Source: Planktotalea frisia (lineage in GTDB: Bacteria > Pseudomonadota > Alphaproteobacteria > Rhodobacterales > Rhodobacteraceae). From it: a DNA stretch of 64,000 nucleotides. Below are positions 27,902 through 35,039 of the stretch, one piece after another; within the stretch, counting starts at the first letter, position 1, and every line of letters begins with the position of its first letter. Below the pieces are notes generated by a model. The model ran no database searches. It was not told the DNA's origin and was given only the letters and a program-made list of their open reading frames with translations. The DNA lies in NCBI RefSeq assembly GCF_001890925.1, contig NZ_MLCB01000159.1, positions 1-64,000 of the forward strand. Reading direction: 5' to 3'. A program made the position numbers and the translations under genes.

Positions 27902-28507
27902 CTACTCGGCCCTGGCAATCAAAGCATCGACAGTGCGGCGCACGACTGCTTCGGCGGCATTGGGGGACAGCTCCTGATCCATCCGCAGGTTGAGCCAGCA
28001 CCCAACCCCCGTCACCTCGTTCAACGCCCGGAAAAGCACCTCGTCACCTCTAATGCTGTCTGGCAGCACGGACCGAAGGCCGGCGCGCTCAAGCTCAAGA
28101 ACCTGCTGGTACTCCTCCAACAGGAACTTGGACCGGAACCGGCTCAGCGATGCAGACATGCGGATTGGCAGGATGTCTTCCCAGACCGCGACGCGGCGCG
28201 CGATATTCTCGTCCAGCTGACCCCGCCAGTCGGTTGCCGTGTAAGGCTGCAGGAACCGAGGCAGCACTTCTTTCTGCACATCGCCCGCGATTTCGCGCAG
28301 CAGGCTTTCCATGTCATCGATATGGCGAAACACTGTGCGCATGCTCAGGCCCGAATGCTCTGAGATATCGATGGCCCGCGGGGAATAGATACCGGCGCGG
28401 ATCAAAGTGAGGATCGATGTCTTGATCTTGTCCCGGCTGCGCGCACTGCGTTGCTTACGACCGTCTGTTTTTTCTTTTTTTGCAACGGGTTCCGCCTTGA
28501 CTGCCAC
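27902..28507 (-). CDS. TetR-family transcriptional regulator
   Basis: Regulator of 201 residues. A Lys/Arg-rich N-terminal tail precedes a TetR helix-turn-helix: the RSRDKIKTSILTLIRAG helix, then ISEHSGLSMRTVFRHIDDM. The C-terminal part is helical and variable, as expected for ligand binding. The start is GTG at 28507 with AAAGGA eight bases upstream. It is the only transcription-factor gene seen in the island and lies beside operator f, so I infer autoregulation and control of the other operator-bearing units. The inducer would be a pathway substrate or its CoA ester. Confidence 0.88.
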   Translation of the reverse strand: MAVKAEPVAKKEKTDGRKQRSARSRDKIKTSILTLIRAGIYSPRAIDISEHSGLSMRTVFRHIDDMESLLREIAGDVQKEVLPRFLQPYTATDWRGQLDENIARRVAVWEDILPIRMSASLSRFRSKFLLEEYQQVLELERAGLRSVLPDSIRGDEVLFRALNEVTGVGCWLNLRMDQELSPNAAEAVVRRTVDALIARAE

Positions 28508-28636
28508 TGCTGCATTCCTTTCAGGTCAACCATTCCCAACAACCTATTTGAATGGCTTCCAAAATGCCAGCACTTAGAAAAACGACCGCGCCAGTCCGGT
28601 TGAGCGCTTTGATTGTAACGCCCTTAGGCACTTTGT

Positions 28637-28653
28637 TGACACATATAATGACA
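28637..28653. promoter_or_regulatory. Predicted TetR operator, site f (TGACACATATAATGACA)
   Basis: Matches 12 of 16 positions of the consensus, with both outer TGACA/TGACA-type ends retained. It lies between the divergent tetR gene (129 bases) and the small secreted protein gene (84 bases) and overlaps a TTGACA hexamer at 28636-28641 and a TATAAT at 28644-28649. Suitable for autoregulation. Confidence 0.5.
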
Positions 28654-28737
28654 TTACTTTAGACATTTCGCAAGAGACGGAAGATCGCCGAAAGACCAAT
28701 ACTAAACGGCGTCCTTCAAATCGACAGGAGGTCACCG

Positions 28738-29019
28738 ATGAAAACAGTCACAATCTTCGCATTCGCGTTAGCAATCAGCGCAACAGGCGCACAGGCCGGA
28801 TGGAACGAGGCCGATGCCTGCGCTGCCGGGCTATCCGGCGACAGCAAGTTGATCTACAACAGGGTCAAACCGAAAATCGTGGTTGGCGACAAGTCAGGCA
28901 ACGAGGCGCGGATCAAATCAACCGTCAAAGACATGGTGTCCAAAGACGAAGTTGCCTTTATCGGGGTAAGGGGTAAAGCCAAACAGGCCGTGGCGTGCCT
29001 GCAAAAGGTGAATTCCTGA
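28738..29019 (+). CDS. Small secreted protein, unknown
   Basis: Protein of 93 residues with a clear signal peptide (MKTVTIFAFALAISATG, cleavage after AQA). The mature part is about 73 residues with two Cys (in DACAAG and VACLQK) that could form one disulfide. A very strong AGGAGG ribosome site precedes the ATG. No family recognised. It heads a plus-strand unit with the DsbA-like and enoyl-CoA hydratase genes, divergent from tetR. A periplasmic binding or accessory role for the sulfatases is possible but unsupported. Confidence 0.78.
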   Translation: MKTVTIFAFALAISATGAQAGWNEADACAAGLSGDSKLIYNRVKPKIVVGDKSGNEARIKSTVKDMVSKDEVAFIGVRGKAKQAVACLQKVNS

Positions 29020-29065
29020 ATCCTGGAAACCATGCGCCGGGTCGGACCTGGAAAGATAGGTATTC

Positions 29066-30316
29066 ATGTCCTTTGACAGCTTGATCAAATCGCGCATCAT
29101 TGCCCATATCACGGGCGAACCACGGCAATTGCGAAAACGGGCCGCTTTCGAGCGGCAGCGCCTGCGCCGAGATGCAGCGCATGTCGTCGACTATTTCCAT
29201 GACGTCTCTGATCCATACTCTCATCTGACAGCACAGATCCTGCGCCGGCTTCAGGATCGTTATGAGATCGAGCTTCGCCCCCACCTGATCTCCGCGCCGC
29301 CAGACTGGGCCGCGCCGGACCGGACGGCGCTGGAAAGTTATGCAAGGCTGGATGCCGCGCGGCTGGCCGCAAAGGCAGGGCTTGCCCTTCCCGCCACGCC
29401 GATCCCGCCAACAACCGAAAGGCTGGACCATGCCCGCGCCCTTGTGGCCGCTGCCTTGCCTCGGCCCGATTTCGCTCAGACCGCGATCGCCGTCGGCAGC
29501 GCCCTGTGGCAGGGCGAGGCTTTGCCGGACGCCTCTGTGACAAAACCGGCCACAGGGATGGCACAAGGCGACGCGCGGCTGGAACAGCTGGGGCACTATC
29601 TTGGTGCAACCTTCCACTATGGCGGCGAATGGTACTGGGGCATTGACCGGCTGCATTACCTGGAAGCCCGATTGCGCGGGCGAGGCGTGGCCAAACCGGA
29701 CGCGCTAGCAGACCCAATATACGCCCCACCCGCACCCGATGCGACGTCCCCTGCCCTGCCGGGCACGGTGATCGAACTTTTCGCCTCTTTTCGCAGCCCC
29801 TATTCCTATCTCGCCTTTGACCGCGCCCGCGACATTGCCCAGTCCCGTGGCGTAGAACTTCGCTTCCGCCCGGTCCTGCCAATGGTCATGCGTGGCCTGC
29901 CTGTACCCCGGGCAAAACGGTTCTACATCATGCATGACGTCGCCCGCGAAGCCCGACGGCTGGGTATCCCGTTTGGCCATGTCTGTGACCCGCTTGGAAA
30001 GGCGGTCGAGCGCGGCTATGCGCTGATCGGATACGCACGCGAGGCCGGGCGACTGGACGATTATGCCTCAAGCTTTCTGCGTGGCGTCTGGGCCGACGGG
30101 ATCGACGCCAAAACAAACCGCGGCCTTGCCCGGATTGTCGAACGGGCCGGGCTGGATTGGGACAAGGCAAAACCGCACCTTCAAAGCGACACCTGGCGCG
30201 CGGAAGTCGAAGAAAACCGGCGTATCCTGACCGCACTGGGCCTGTGGGGCGTGCCTAGTTTCCGCTGCGGCGACACCGTATTCTGGGGCCAGGACAGGCT
30301 CTGGTTGCTCGCTTGA
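29066..30316 (+). CDS. Two-domain DsbA-like / HCCA-isomerase-like protein
   Basis: Protein of 416 residues with two copies of a DsbA-type thioredoxin-fold domain. The first begins with VVDYFHDVSDPYSHLTAQIL near residue 40, the second with VIELFASFRSPYSYLAFDRA near 230, and both have a Ser/Asp-Pro-Tyr-Ser active-site turn in place of CxxC. That turn is typical of 2-hydroxychromene-2-carboxylate isomerase and kappa-class GST relatives. The C-terminal GVPSFRCGDTVFWGQDRL is the family's cis-Pro and closing motif. Glutathione-dependent isomerisation is likely; the duplication is unusual. No signal peptide, so cytoplasmic. Confidence 0.85.
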   Translation: MSFDSLIKSRIIAHITGEPRQLRKRAAFERQRLRRDAAHVVDYFHDVSDPYSHLTAQILRRLQDRYEIELRPHLISAPPDWAAPDRTALESYARLDAARLAAKAGLALPATPIPPTTERLDHARALVAAALPRPDFAQTAIAVGSALWQGEALPDASVTKPATGMAQGDARLEQLGHYLGATFHYGGEWYWGIDRLHYLEARLRGRGVAKPDALADPIYAPPAPDATSPALPGTVIELFASFRSPYSYLAFDRARDIAQSRGVELRFRPVLPMVMRGLPVPRAKRFYIMHDVAREARRLGIPFGHVCDPLGKAVERGYALIGYAREAGRLDDYASSFLRGVWADGIDAKTNRGLARIVERAGLDWDKAKPHLQSDTWRAEVEENRRILTALGLWGVPSFRCGDTVFWGQDRLWLLA

Positions 30317-30357
30317 AGCCGGCACTGTCCCGCAAGGAAAACGACTAGGAAACGACA

Positions 30358-31143
30358 TTGAGCGCTGTATTGCTGAGCATAAAAAACCATGTCGCCACAT
30401 TGTCCAACAATGACGCGCCCTATAACCGCATGACCCTTGAATACATGGACGAGCTTGAGCGTCTGGTCCCGGAACTGGGCGCTGACAACTCTGTTCGCGC
30501 GCTTGTGTTTACATCAGCGGGCGAAGACCACTTTTCAGTTGGCATGAATCTGAAGCAGATTCCCGAGGGTATCGAACGCAAGGGATCATTGGAGGCGGTT
30601 CTGGACCAACGCCTGCGGGTCCTCGATCTCATCGAGAACCTGGGCAAACCCAGCATAGCAACATTGTTTGGTTATTGTCTGGGGGGCGGGCTTGAACTAC
30701 CGCTGGCCTGTCATTTCCGGCTCGCAGCAGATGAAGGCGCTCAGATCGGTTTGCCGGAGATGGACCTCGGTACGGTCCCCGCTTGGGGCGGCTCTGGCCG
30801 CCTGCCGAGGGTGGCTGGCCGCGATGTTGCGCTCGATATGATCCTTCGGGGACGAAAAATTTCCGGAGAAGAAGCCCTGAAGTTTGGGTTGGTCATGGAA
30901 ACGTGCCCGGTCACCGAGATCAAGGCACGGGCACAGGCTCTAGGAGAGGAACTTGCAAAGCAGCCGCGTCTTGCTGTGAAAGGCGTGCTCGACACCATCG
31001 TTGGCTTTGAGGCGAAAAGCTTGCGGCAGTCAATTCTTGATGAACGGGCAGCGGTGCTGCTCACGGGTAACACAGCAGATTCCCAAGAGGGCATGCTGGC
31101 GTTTCTCGAAAAACGGGAGCCTGTCTTTAACAAGGATGACTGA
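30358..31143 (+). CDS. Enoyl-CoA hydratase/isomerase family protein
   Basis: Crotonase-family protein of 261 residues. GEDHFSVGMNLKQIP is the first oxyanion segment, FGYCLGGGLELPLACHFRLA the second, and GLPEMDLGTVPAWGGSGRLP carries one catalytic acidic position. The likely start is TTG at 30358 with AGGAA seven bases upstream; the first in-frame ATG would cut into the fold. It is the last gene of the island on this strand. It is the third hydratase-type enzyme in the island, suggesting several unsaturated intermediates. Confidence 0.88.
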   Translation: MSAVLLSIKNHVATLSNNDAPYNRMTLEYMDELERLVPELGADNSVRALVFTSAGEDHFSVGMNLKQIPEGIERKGSLEAVLDQRLRVLDLIENLGKPSIATLFGYCLGGGLELPLACHFRLAADEGAQIGLPEMDLGTVPAWGGSGRLPRVAGRDVALDMILRGRKISGEEALKFGLVMETCPVTEIKARAQALGEELAKQPRLAVKGVLDTIVGFEAKSLRQSILDERAAVLLTGNTADSQEGMLAFLEKREPVFNKDD

Positions 31144-31463
31144 CTTGCCTGCGTCTCGCCCATTCACGCGCTATGCGGCGAAAGTGTTGTTTGGATGAGG
31201 CCGTCAAAACCGGCCGGCAACGACCGCTTCTGCGACTTGGGCTGCGTTGCAGCGTAGAGCTCACTGCATATGCAAAGTAATGCTGCGTGAGCAGTAGCTG
31301 CGCGTGCACAAGTCCGGAAAGTCCCGCGTTGTGTCAGTTCAGGAAGAGCGCAGCGAATATCCGGTTTTTCTCGTTCGCAAAAGGCTTCAGCTTTCGAAGC
31401 CGATTGCGTGGCTATTTCTCGCACAAATGGTCAGTGTAAAAATCGCGCGTGTAACTGATTGCT
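31144..31463. other. Junction between island and mobilisation module; no gene supported
   Basis: This 320-base stretch has no convincing coding region. A minus-strand open frame covers most of it, but its composition is unlike a folded protein and it has no ribosome site. GC drops towards the right end (31380-31460). I saw no integrase site, tRNA or clear flanking repeat. Confidence 0.5.
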
Positions 31464-31772
31464 TTAGGTCAACAAAAAGGACACGCCTTCGCGCTTTTTC
31501 AACCGTGACACCATCGCCAGCAGATTGTCCGCGCGCGGGTTGCCTTTGGCGCTAAGCATCCGCATCAGGCTCTTGGGATCCTTGTCCATATCTCGCGCCA
31601 AGGCCTGGAACCCAACCGTGGCGTTAACGTAGTCGCGCAGCAGCACCTTGCCGGTCTCCAGATCGTCGCTGAGCATCGCTTCAATGGCTTCGCGGAACAG
31701 GCCCGCGCGGAATTCAGGATCGCGCTCAGCGCGTGCTTTGATCGTGTCTTTGAAGTCTTTCGTCAGTGGCAT
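31464..31772 (-). CDS. HTH antitoxin of a HigBA/RelBE-like pair (COG3636 type)
   Basis: Protein of 102 residues of the addiction-module antidote type with a Cro/C1-like helix-turn-helix. The N-terminal MPLTKDFKDTIKARAERDPE and LFREAIEAMLSDDLETGKVLLRDYVNAT segments (shown as two parts of one region) are typical, and FQALARDMDKDPKSLMRML is the DNA-binding motif. It starts one base after the toxin stop, in toxin-first order as in higBA. The toxin gene next to it is frameshifted, so the antitoxin may now act only as a stray repressor. Confidence 0.85.
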   Translation of the reverse strand: MPLTKDFKDTIKARAERDPEFRAGLFREAIEAMLSDDLETGKVLLRDYVNATVGFQALARDMDKDPKSLMRMLSAKGNPRADNLLAMVSRLKKREGVSFLLT

Positions 31773-31773
31773 G

Positions 31774-32092
31774 TCAGTCGCCTTTCTCTTTGCGGGACTT
31801 GTAGTCGTCCCAATATGCTTTGGCCTGCTCGATATCTTTCGACTGGCGCTTTTTTGTGCCGCCACATAGCAGGATCACAAGCGTATCGCCGTCCTTACCA
31901 AAATAGACGCGGTATCCCGGACCAAAGGTGATGCGCCGCTCTGACACGCCTTGCCCGACTGGCTTCACGTCGCCCAGATTGCCCGTCTCGATCCGTGCGC
32001 ACCCTCAATGCTGCCGCCGTATCCAGACCATTGAACCAATCTTCGAACGGCGTTTTCCCCACCTCTGTGACATAGACTACAAGCTTATTCAT
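31774..32092 (-). pseudogene. Frameshifted RelE/HigB-like toxin (COG3657 type)
   Basis: Two partial frames together make a typical 100-residue addiction-module toxin. The N-terminal part (start 32092, MNKLVVYVTEVGKTPFEDWF, ending around [11 protein letters not shown]) is in one frame. The C-terminal part ([14 protein letters not shown], then [12 protein letters not shown] and [11 protein letters not shown]) is in another. The switch falls near 31994-32002 and looks like a small deletion. The toxin is therefore probably inactive, unless this is a sequencing error. The antitoxin gene follows after one base. Confidence 0.8.
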
Positions 32093-32143
32093 TGCGGCCA
32101 TTGGTGACACATACGTTACCATTTTTCAATCAATTTTGCCCCC

Positions 32144-33703
32144 TCAATGCGTCATCCCCCGGTCCATCTCGACCTCACGCTCTTCTAACTCCGTCTCAAC
32201 TTCTCTTCGGCGGCTTTCACTAATTTCAAGCTGGTCTCGAGTTGCGTGCGCAGCCTCCCGTAGCTCTGCCCCTCGCTCAACAAGCCGTTCAACGCAGCTA
32301 CGGACGCCGTTTGCGATTGAATGAGCGCTGACACGCAGGCGGCCAATCCATCCATCTGACTCTGCATCCTCGTCGTCGAGCGTGCCTCTAACCCGCTCAA
32401 TTCCTTTGCTGAGACCTCGCAGGCCGTCACCAACCGCTCGACGCAGGCGAGCAAGTCGCGTTCCAAGGCTGTCAGGGGTGTCGTCATCTAATCCTCGGCG
32501 ATCTTGATGCAGGTCACTGACCTGCCGCCCAGCGTGCAGGTCCTCAGCCGCGTCTTGGTCGGGTCCAGCACCAGTCATGTCCCGTCTTCCCTGTCGATCC
32601 GTGTCAGGCCCAGTTCCGTCAGTTCCGAGCGCGTCAGCTGGACCGTCCAAAGCCAGCTCGCGACCATCATCAAGGCGATCCCCGTCACGATGATCCCCGT
32701 GATGATCCAAGGTGAGAACGTCATCCAATTCTTGATCAGTTCGATCCGTTCCTTGAACAAGTTCCTGTTGTGAAACAGAAAGTGCGCCGTATCGTTCTTC
32801 ATTGTAGTCTGCGCGTCGTCCAACATGGTCTGCGAGGTCTGCACGAAGGCGCTCATGTGAGAGGCCATCAAGTCTTCTTGTTCGGTTTGCATCTGCGCCA
32901 GTTTCATACTCAACCGCGATTTCTGCGTGTCGGATTGGGGACCAGTTTTCATGAGTGAGAACGCCTTCAAGTTTGAACGGTTTTGAGAATTCAGAATCGC
33001 GGACACTGATTGATTTTGCCGCTTGGCGCGTGACCTCGAAGCCTGTGTCCTCGAAGAAGGCGACCATGGATGCGCGGTCGGTGATCAGGCCCACTTCAAT
33101 CTGGTCATAAAGCGCAGAAACGATGACCTTACGGGCTTCGGCGCGGTCGGCACTCTCGCGCACCAGTTTGAAGTCTCGGGCAAGGTCAGGTTCCATTGGG
33201 TCGGCCCAACCATGGGACTTGTTCAATACGTCGCGCAATGTGCTGAACGCGGCTTCATGCCCCGGCGGTGCGATGTTCAACGCCCTACCCGTCGCCAGCT
33301 CCAATCGCGGCGTGCAGAAATGCAGCTCAACATTGCCTTCGTGCATATGACGCACCCACAGGCAGTCGTATTGATCCGCCTCAAGCCCCGCAAAGGCCAG
33401 AGCCTCAAATAGCTCAATGGCCTCTTGCTGGGCGTCCTCGCTGGGCTGGTCGCTGTCCGCGAAGCTGATCACGCCAGCGGTGTAGCTCCGCTTGTTCGCG
33501 CTTGCGTCGATCAAATCCCGCGTCCGGTCGGGATTGCCGTGCAGCACTTCGGGCAGTGGGTCGCGGATTTTGATCTGCGGCTGGCCGTAATCATCGCGGA
33601 TCAAATTGCGGTTTTCGTCGTAGGCCAAAACCTCACGGGCTGTCAGGTAGTCAACAGGGGCCGCGCCGCCACCCGTGCCAGACGAAAAGAACGAGATGAT
33701 CAT
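32144..33703 (-). CDS. mobA: MobA/MbeA relaxase (ColE1 type)
   Basis: Relaxase of 519 residues, nearly the length of ColE1 MbeA (517), which nicks oriT and leads plasmid DNA into a recipient cell. The start MIISFFSSGTGGGAAPVDYL matches the MbeA N-terminus; LIDASANKRSYTAGVISFAD and LWVRHMHEGNVELHFCTPRL carry the catalytic region with the H-x5-E-L-H pattern. EDTGFEVTRQAAKSISVRD closes the relaxase domain at about residue 245. The C-terminal half is Asp/Arg-rich and low complexity because two other genes are read in a different frame there. The ATG overlaps the mobC stop (ATGA). Confidence 0.88.
   Translation of the reverse strand: MIISFFSSGTGGGAAPVDYLTAREVLAYDENRNLIRDDYGQPQIKIRDPLPEVLHGNPDRTRDLIDASANKRSYTAGVISFADSDQPSEDAQQEAIELFEALAFAGLEADQYDCLWVRHMHEGNVELHFCTPRLELATGRALNIAPPGHEAAFSTLRDVLNKSHGWADPMEPDLARDFKLVRESADRAEARKVIVSALYDQIEVGLITDRASMVAFFEDTGFEVTRQAAKSISVRDSEFSKPFKLEGVLTHENWSPIRHAEIAVEYETGADANRTRRLDGLSHERLRADLADHVGRRADYNEERYGALSVSQQELVQGTDRTDQELDDVLTLDHHGDHRDGDRLDDGRELALDGPADALGTDGTGPDTDRQGRRDMTGAGPDQDAAEDLHAGRQVSDLHQDRRGLDDDTPDSLGTRLARLRRAVGDGLRGLSKGIERVRGTLDDEDAESDGWIGRLRVSAHSIANGVRSCVERLVERGAELREAAHATRDQLEISESRRREVETELEEREVEMDRGMTH
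32185..32487 (-). CDS. MobD/MbeD-like protein nested in mobA
   Basis: Reading frame of 100 codons entirely inside mobA in another frame of the same strand. The product (TALERDLLACVERLVTACEV start, coiled-coil-like, ending with KAAEEKLRRS) resembles MbeD in its opening E-R-x-L-L-x-x-x-E-x-L pattern and helical character. In ColE1 mbeD likewise overlaps mbeA. Its Ala/Leu/Ser-rich, regularly amphipathic composition is much more protein-like than the mobA frame it overlaps. Likely role: accessory in mobilisation. Homology is inferred by eye. Confidence 0.6.
   Translation of the reverse strand: MTTPLTALERDLLACVERLVTACEVSAKELSGLEARSTTRMQSQMDGLAACVSALIQSQTASVAALNGLLSEGQSYGRLRTQLETSLKLVKAAEEKLRRS
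32575..33006 (-). CDS. MobB/MbeB-like membrane protein nested in mobA
   Basis: Frame of 143 codons inside mobA in the alternate frame. The N-terminal 95 residues are polar and helical (KSRLSMKLAQMQTEQEDLM), followed by one membrane helix (PWIITGIIVTGIALMMVASW) and a short tail. ColE1 MbeB has the same plan and also overlaps mbeA; MbeB helps the relaxosome reach the membrane-borne transfer channel. A genuine membrane helix in this position is unlikely to arise by chance in a shadow frame. First Met may be at 33006 or further in. Confidence 0.62.
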   Translation of the reverse strand: MSAILNSQNRSNLKAFSLMKTGPQSDTQKSRLSMKLAQMQTEQEDLMASHMSAFVQTSQTMLDDAQTTMKNDTAHFLFHNRNLFKERIELIKNWMTFSPWIITGIIVTGIALMMVASWLWTVQLTRSELTELGLTRIDREDGT

Positions 33704-34170
33704 TGCGGGCCATCGCTGTGCTGGCCAATGATCTGCGCAAGCTGGCGCTCAATCACGACAAGGCGCACGCTGACCTTGAGGGCTTCGATGTGGCTTGCGC
33801 GACCAGATTTGACGGCCCCGTTTATCCATCGCGCCAGTTGGTTGAGGTTGCCGCGAACGCGGGCAACGGCCAACGTCAGCGACGGGTCAACACGCGGCAC
33901 GGGCTTGCGCCGCCGCGCTTGGACCAGTCCCAAAGCCTCACGCATTAGCGTGGCATTGGGCAGTCCAGCGGCGTCCGCCTTGGCGACGAGCGCAGCCTTC
34001 TCCGCAACGGTGCATCGAAAGATCACAGTCTCGGAAAGGCCCTCCTTGACGTGCTCCTCGCGCGTCTGGTTGGGGTTTGAAGGGGAGGCATGCCGCCCCT
34101 CACAAGTCCCGCCGATGTAATCGGTGGGTAACCTTGCTGTTTGCTCTGTCGTCGGGTCGGGTGCGGTCAT
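33700..34170 (-). CDS. mobC: MobC-like mobilisation accessory protein
   Basis: Protein of 156 residues. A Pro/Thr-rich N-terminus precedes a ribbon-helix-helix-like segment (ETVIFRCTVAEKAALVAKAD and AGLPNATLMREALGLV) and the MobC motif VRGNLNQLARWINGAVKSGR. MobC binds oriT next to the relaxase and helps open DNA. The ATG at 34170 overlaps the stop of the replication-like gene (ATGA), and its stop overlaps the mobA start, so the three genes form a tightly coupled operon. Confidence 0.85.
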   Translation of the reverse strand: MTAPDPTTEQTARLPTDYIGGTCEGRHASPSNPNQTREEHVKEGLSETVIFRCTVAEKAALVAKADAAGLPNATLMREALGLVQARRRKPVPRVDPSLTLAVARVRGNLNQLARWINGAVKSGRASHIEALKVSVRLVVIERQLAQIIGQHSDGPQ

Positions 34171-35039
34171 GTTCTGAGGCCAGCGGCTTGAATTTGCGCC
34201 TGTGTCACCAGCTTTGCGGCAAGCAATGCCGTCACCTGCGGGGCCGTGATGTGCTTGCACATCGGGCTTTTGTCACTGATCCAGAAGGCCAGCCGCGCAT
34301 GGTGATCTGCGCTTGCAGCTCGCGCTTCCTCTCGCTTGGCGTGGATGTCCTCTATGTATCCTTGCCAGCGCCGTGACTGAAACCAGTTGTCGGAAAAGCA
34401 GACCTTGGAGCGGGTAAACCCTGCGCTGTCGGTGGCGTAGGCTTCGACCGCCTGAAGCAAGTCCCCCGGCGCGAACCCTTCCTTCATGGCCTCTTCGATT
34501 TGGGCAAGGCAAGCCACTTTGCCACGTAATCGGTCGGGCGGATACGCCGCTAAAACCTTCTCAACCTCCCCCGCCTCGCGCTTGCGCGAAGGAGGTTCTT
34601 TTGTAGGTTCAATGGTAAGGTTCGTGTCTCGTTTTGAGACTACCCCCGTCTCACCCTTGAGACTTTTCCCCGGCATTTTTGAGACGTTTCCCCCCGTCTC
34701 ATTTTGAGACGTTTCCCCATTGGAGTCACTCGCGCCACCCTTCGGGCAGGCGCTTGGACCAAGCGTGATATCGAGGTGCAGTTCATACTGGTTGGAGCCG
34801 CGCCCGCCGTCGCCATCCCCACGGGCATGACGCGTGACAAGGCCGCATTCCTCCAAGGTTGTCATGTGTCGAAACAGGGTCGCGCGGCCCATCTCGCACT
34901 CGTCCGCCAACCGCTGTGCGCTTGGATTGCACTGGCCAGTTTCTTTGTTGTGAAAGTCCGCCAGTTGGATAAGCACAATCTTGGCGGCTGGTTTAAGGCC
35001 TTTGACGTTCGCGGCCCAGATCAATGCCATCCCGCTCAT
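34167..35039 (-). CDS. Winged-helix replication-initiator-like protein
   Basis: Protein of 290 residues with an N-terminal winged-helix domain (PAAKIVLIQLADFHN, then PSAQRLADECEMGRATLFRH and TLEECGLVTRH). Phage replication-O and several small alphaproteobacterial plasmid initiators begin this way. A low-complexity linker (about residues 105-150) separates it from a C-terminal region ending with FSDNWFQSRRWQGYIEDI. Gene order with mobC and mobA suggests the replication gene of a mobilisable plasmid. A plain regulator is the alternative. The linker DNA holds the GAGAC repeat cluster. Confidence 0.7.
   Translation of the reverse strand: MSGMALIWAANVKGLKPAAKIVLIQLADFHNKETGQCNPSAQRLADECEMGRATLFRHMTTLEECGLVTRHARGDGDGGRGSNQYELHLDITLGPSACPKGGASDSNGETSQNETGGNVSKMPGKSLKGETGVVSKRDTNLTIEPTKEPPSRKREAGEVEKVLAAYPPDRLRGKVACLAQIEEAMKEGFAPGDLLQAVEAYATDSAGFTRSKVCFSDNWFQSRRWQGYIEDIHAKREEARAASADHHARLAFWISDKSPMCKHITAPQVTALLAAKLVTQAQIQAAGLRT
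34626..34718. repeat. Iteron-like cluster of GAGAC/GTCTC repeats inside the rep-like gene
   Basis: Seven copies of GAGAC or its complement lie within 93 bases. Three are paired as inverted repeats: GTCTCGTTTTGAGAC at 34626-34640, GTCTCACCCTTGAGAC at 34648-34663 and GTCTCATTTTGAGAC at 34696-34710. A direct repeat, GAGACGTTTCCCC, occurs at 34681 and 34706. The GAGAC copies are 22-25 bases apart, about two helical turns. This resembles an origin iteron array; in protein it encodes only a polar linker. Confidence 0.6.

Noticed and set aside
31164-31424. An 86-codon minus-strand frame in the junction region
   Set aside because: Unusual composition, no ribosome site, no domain; more likely non-coding.
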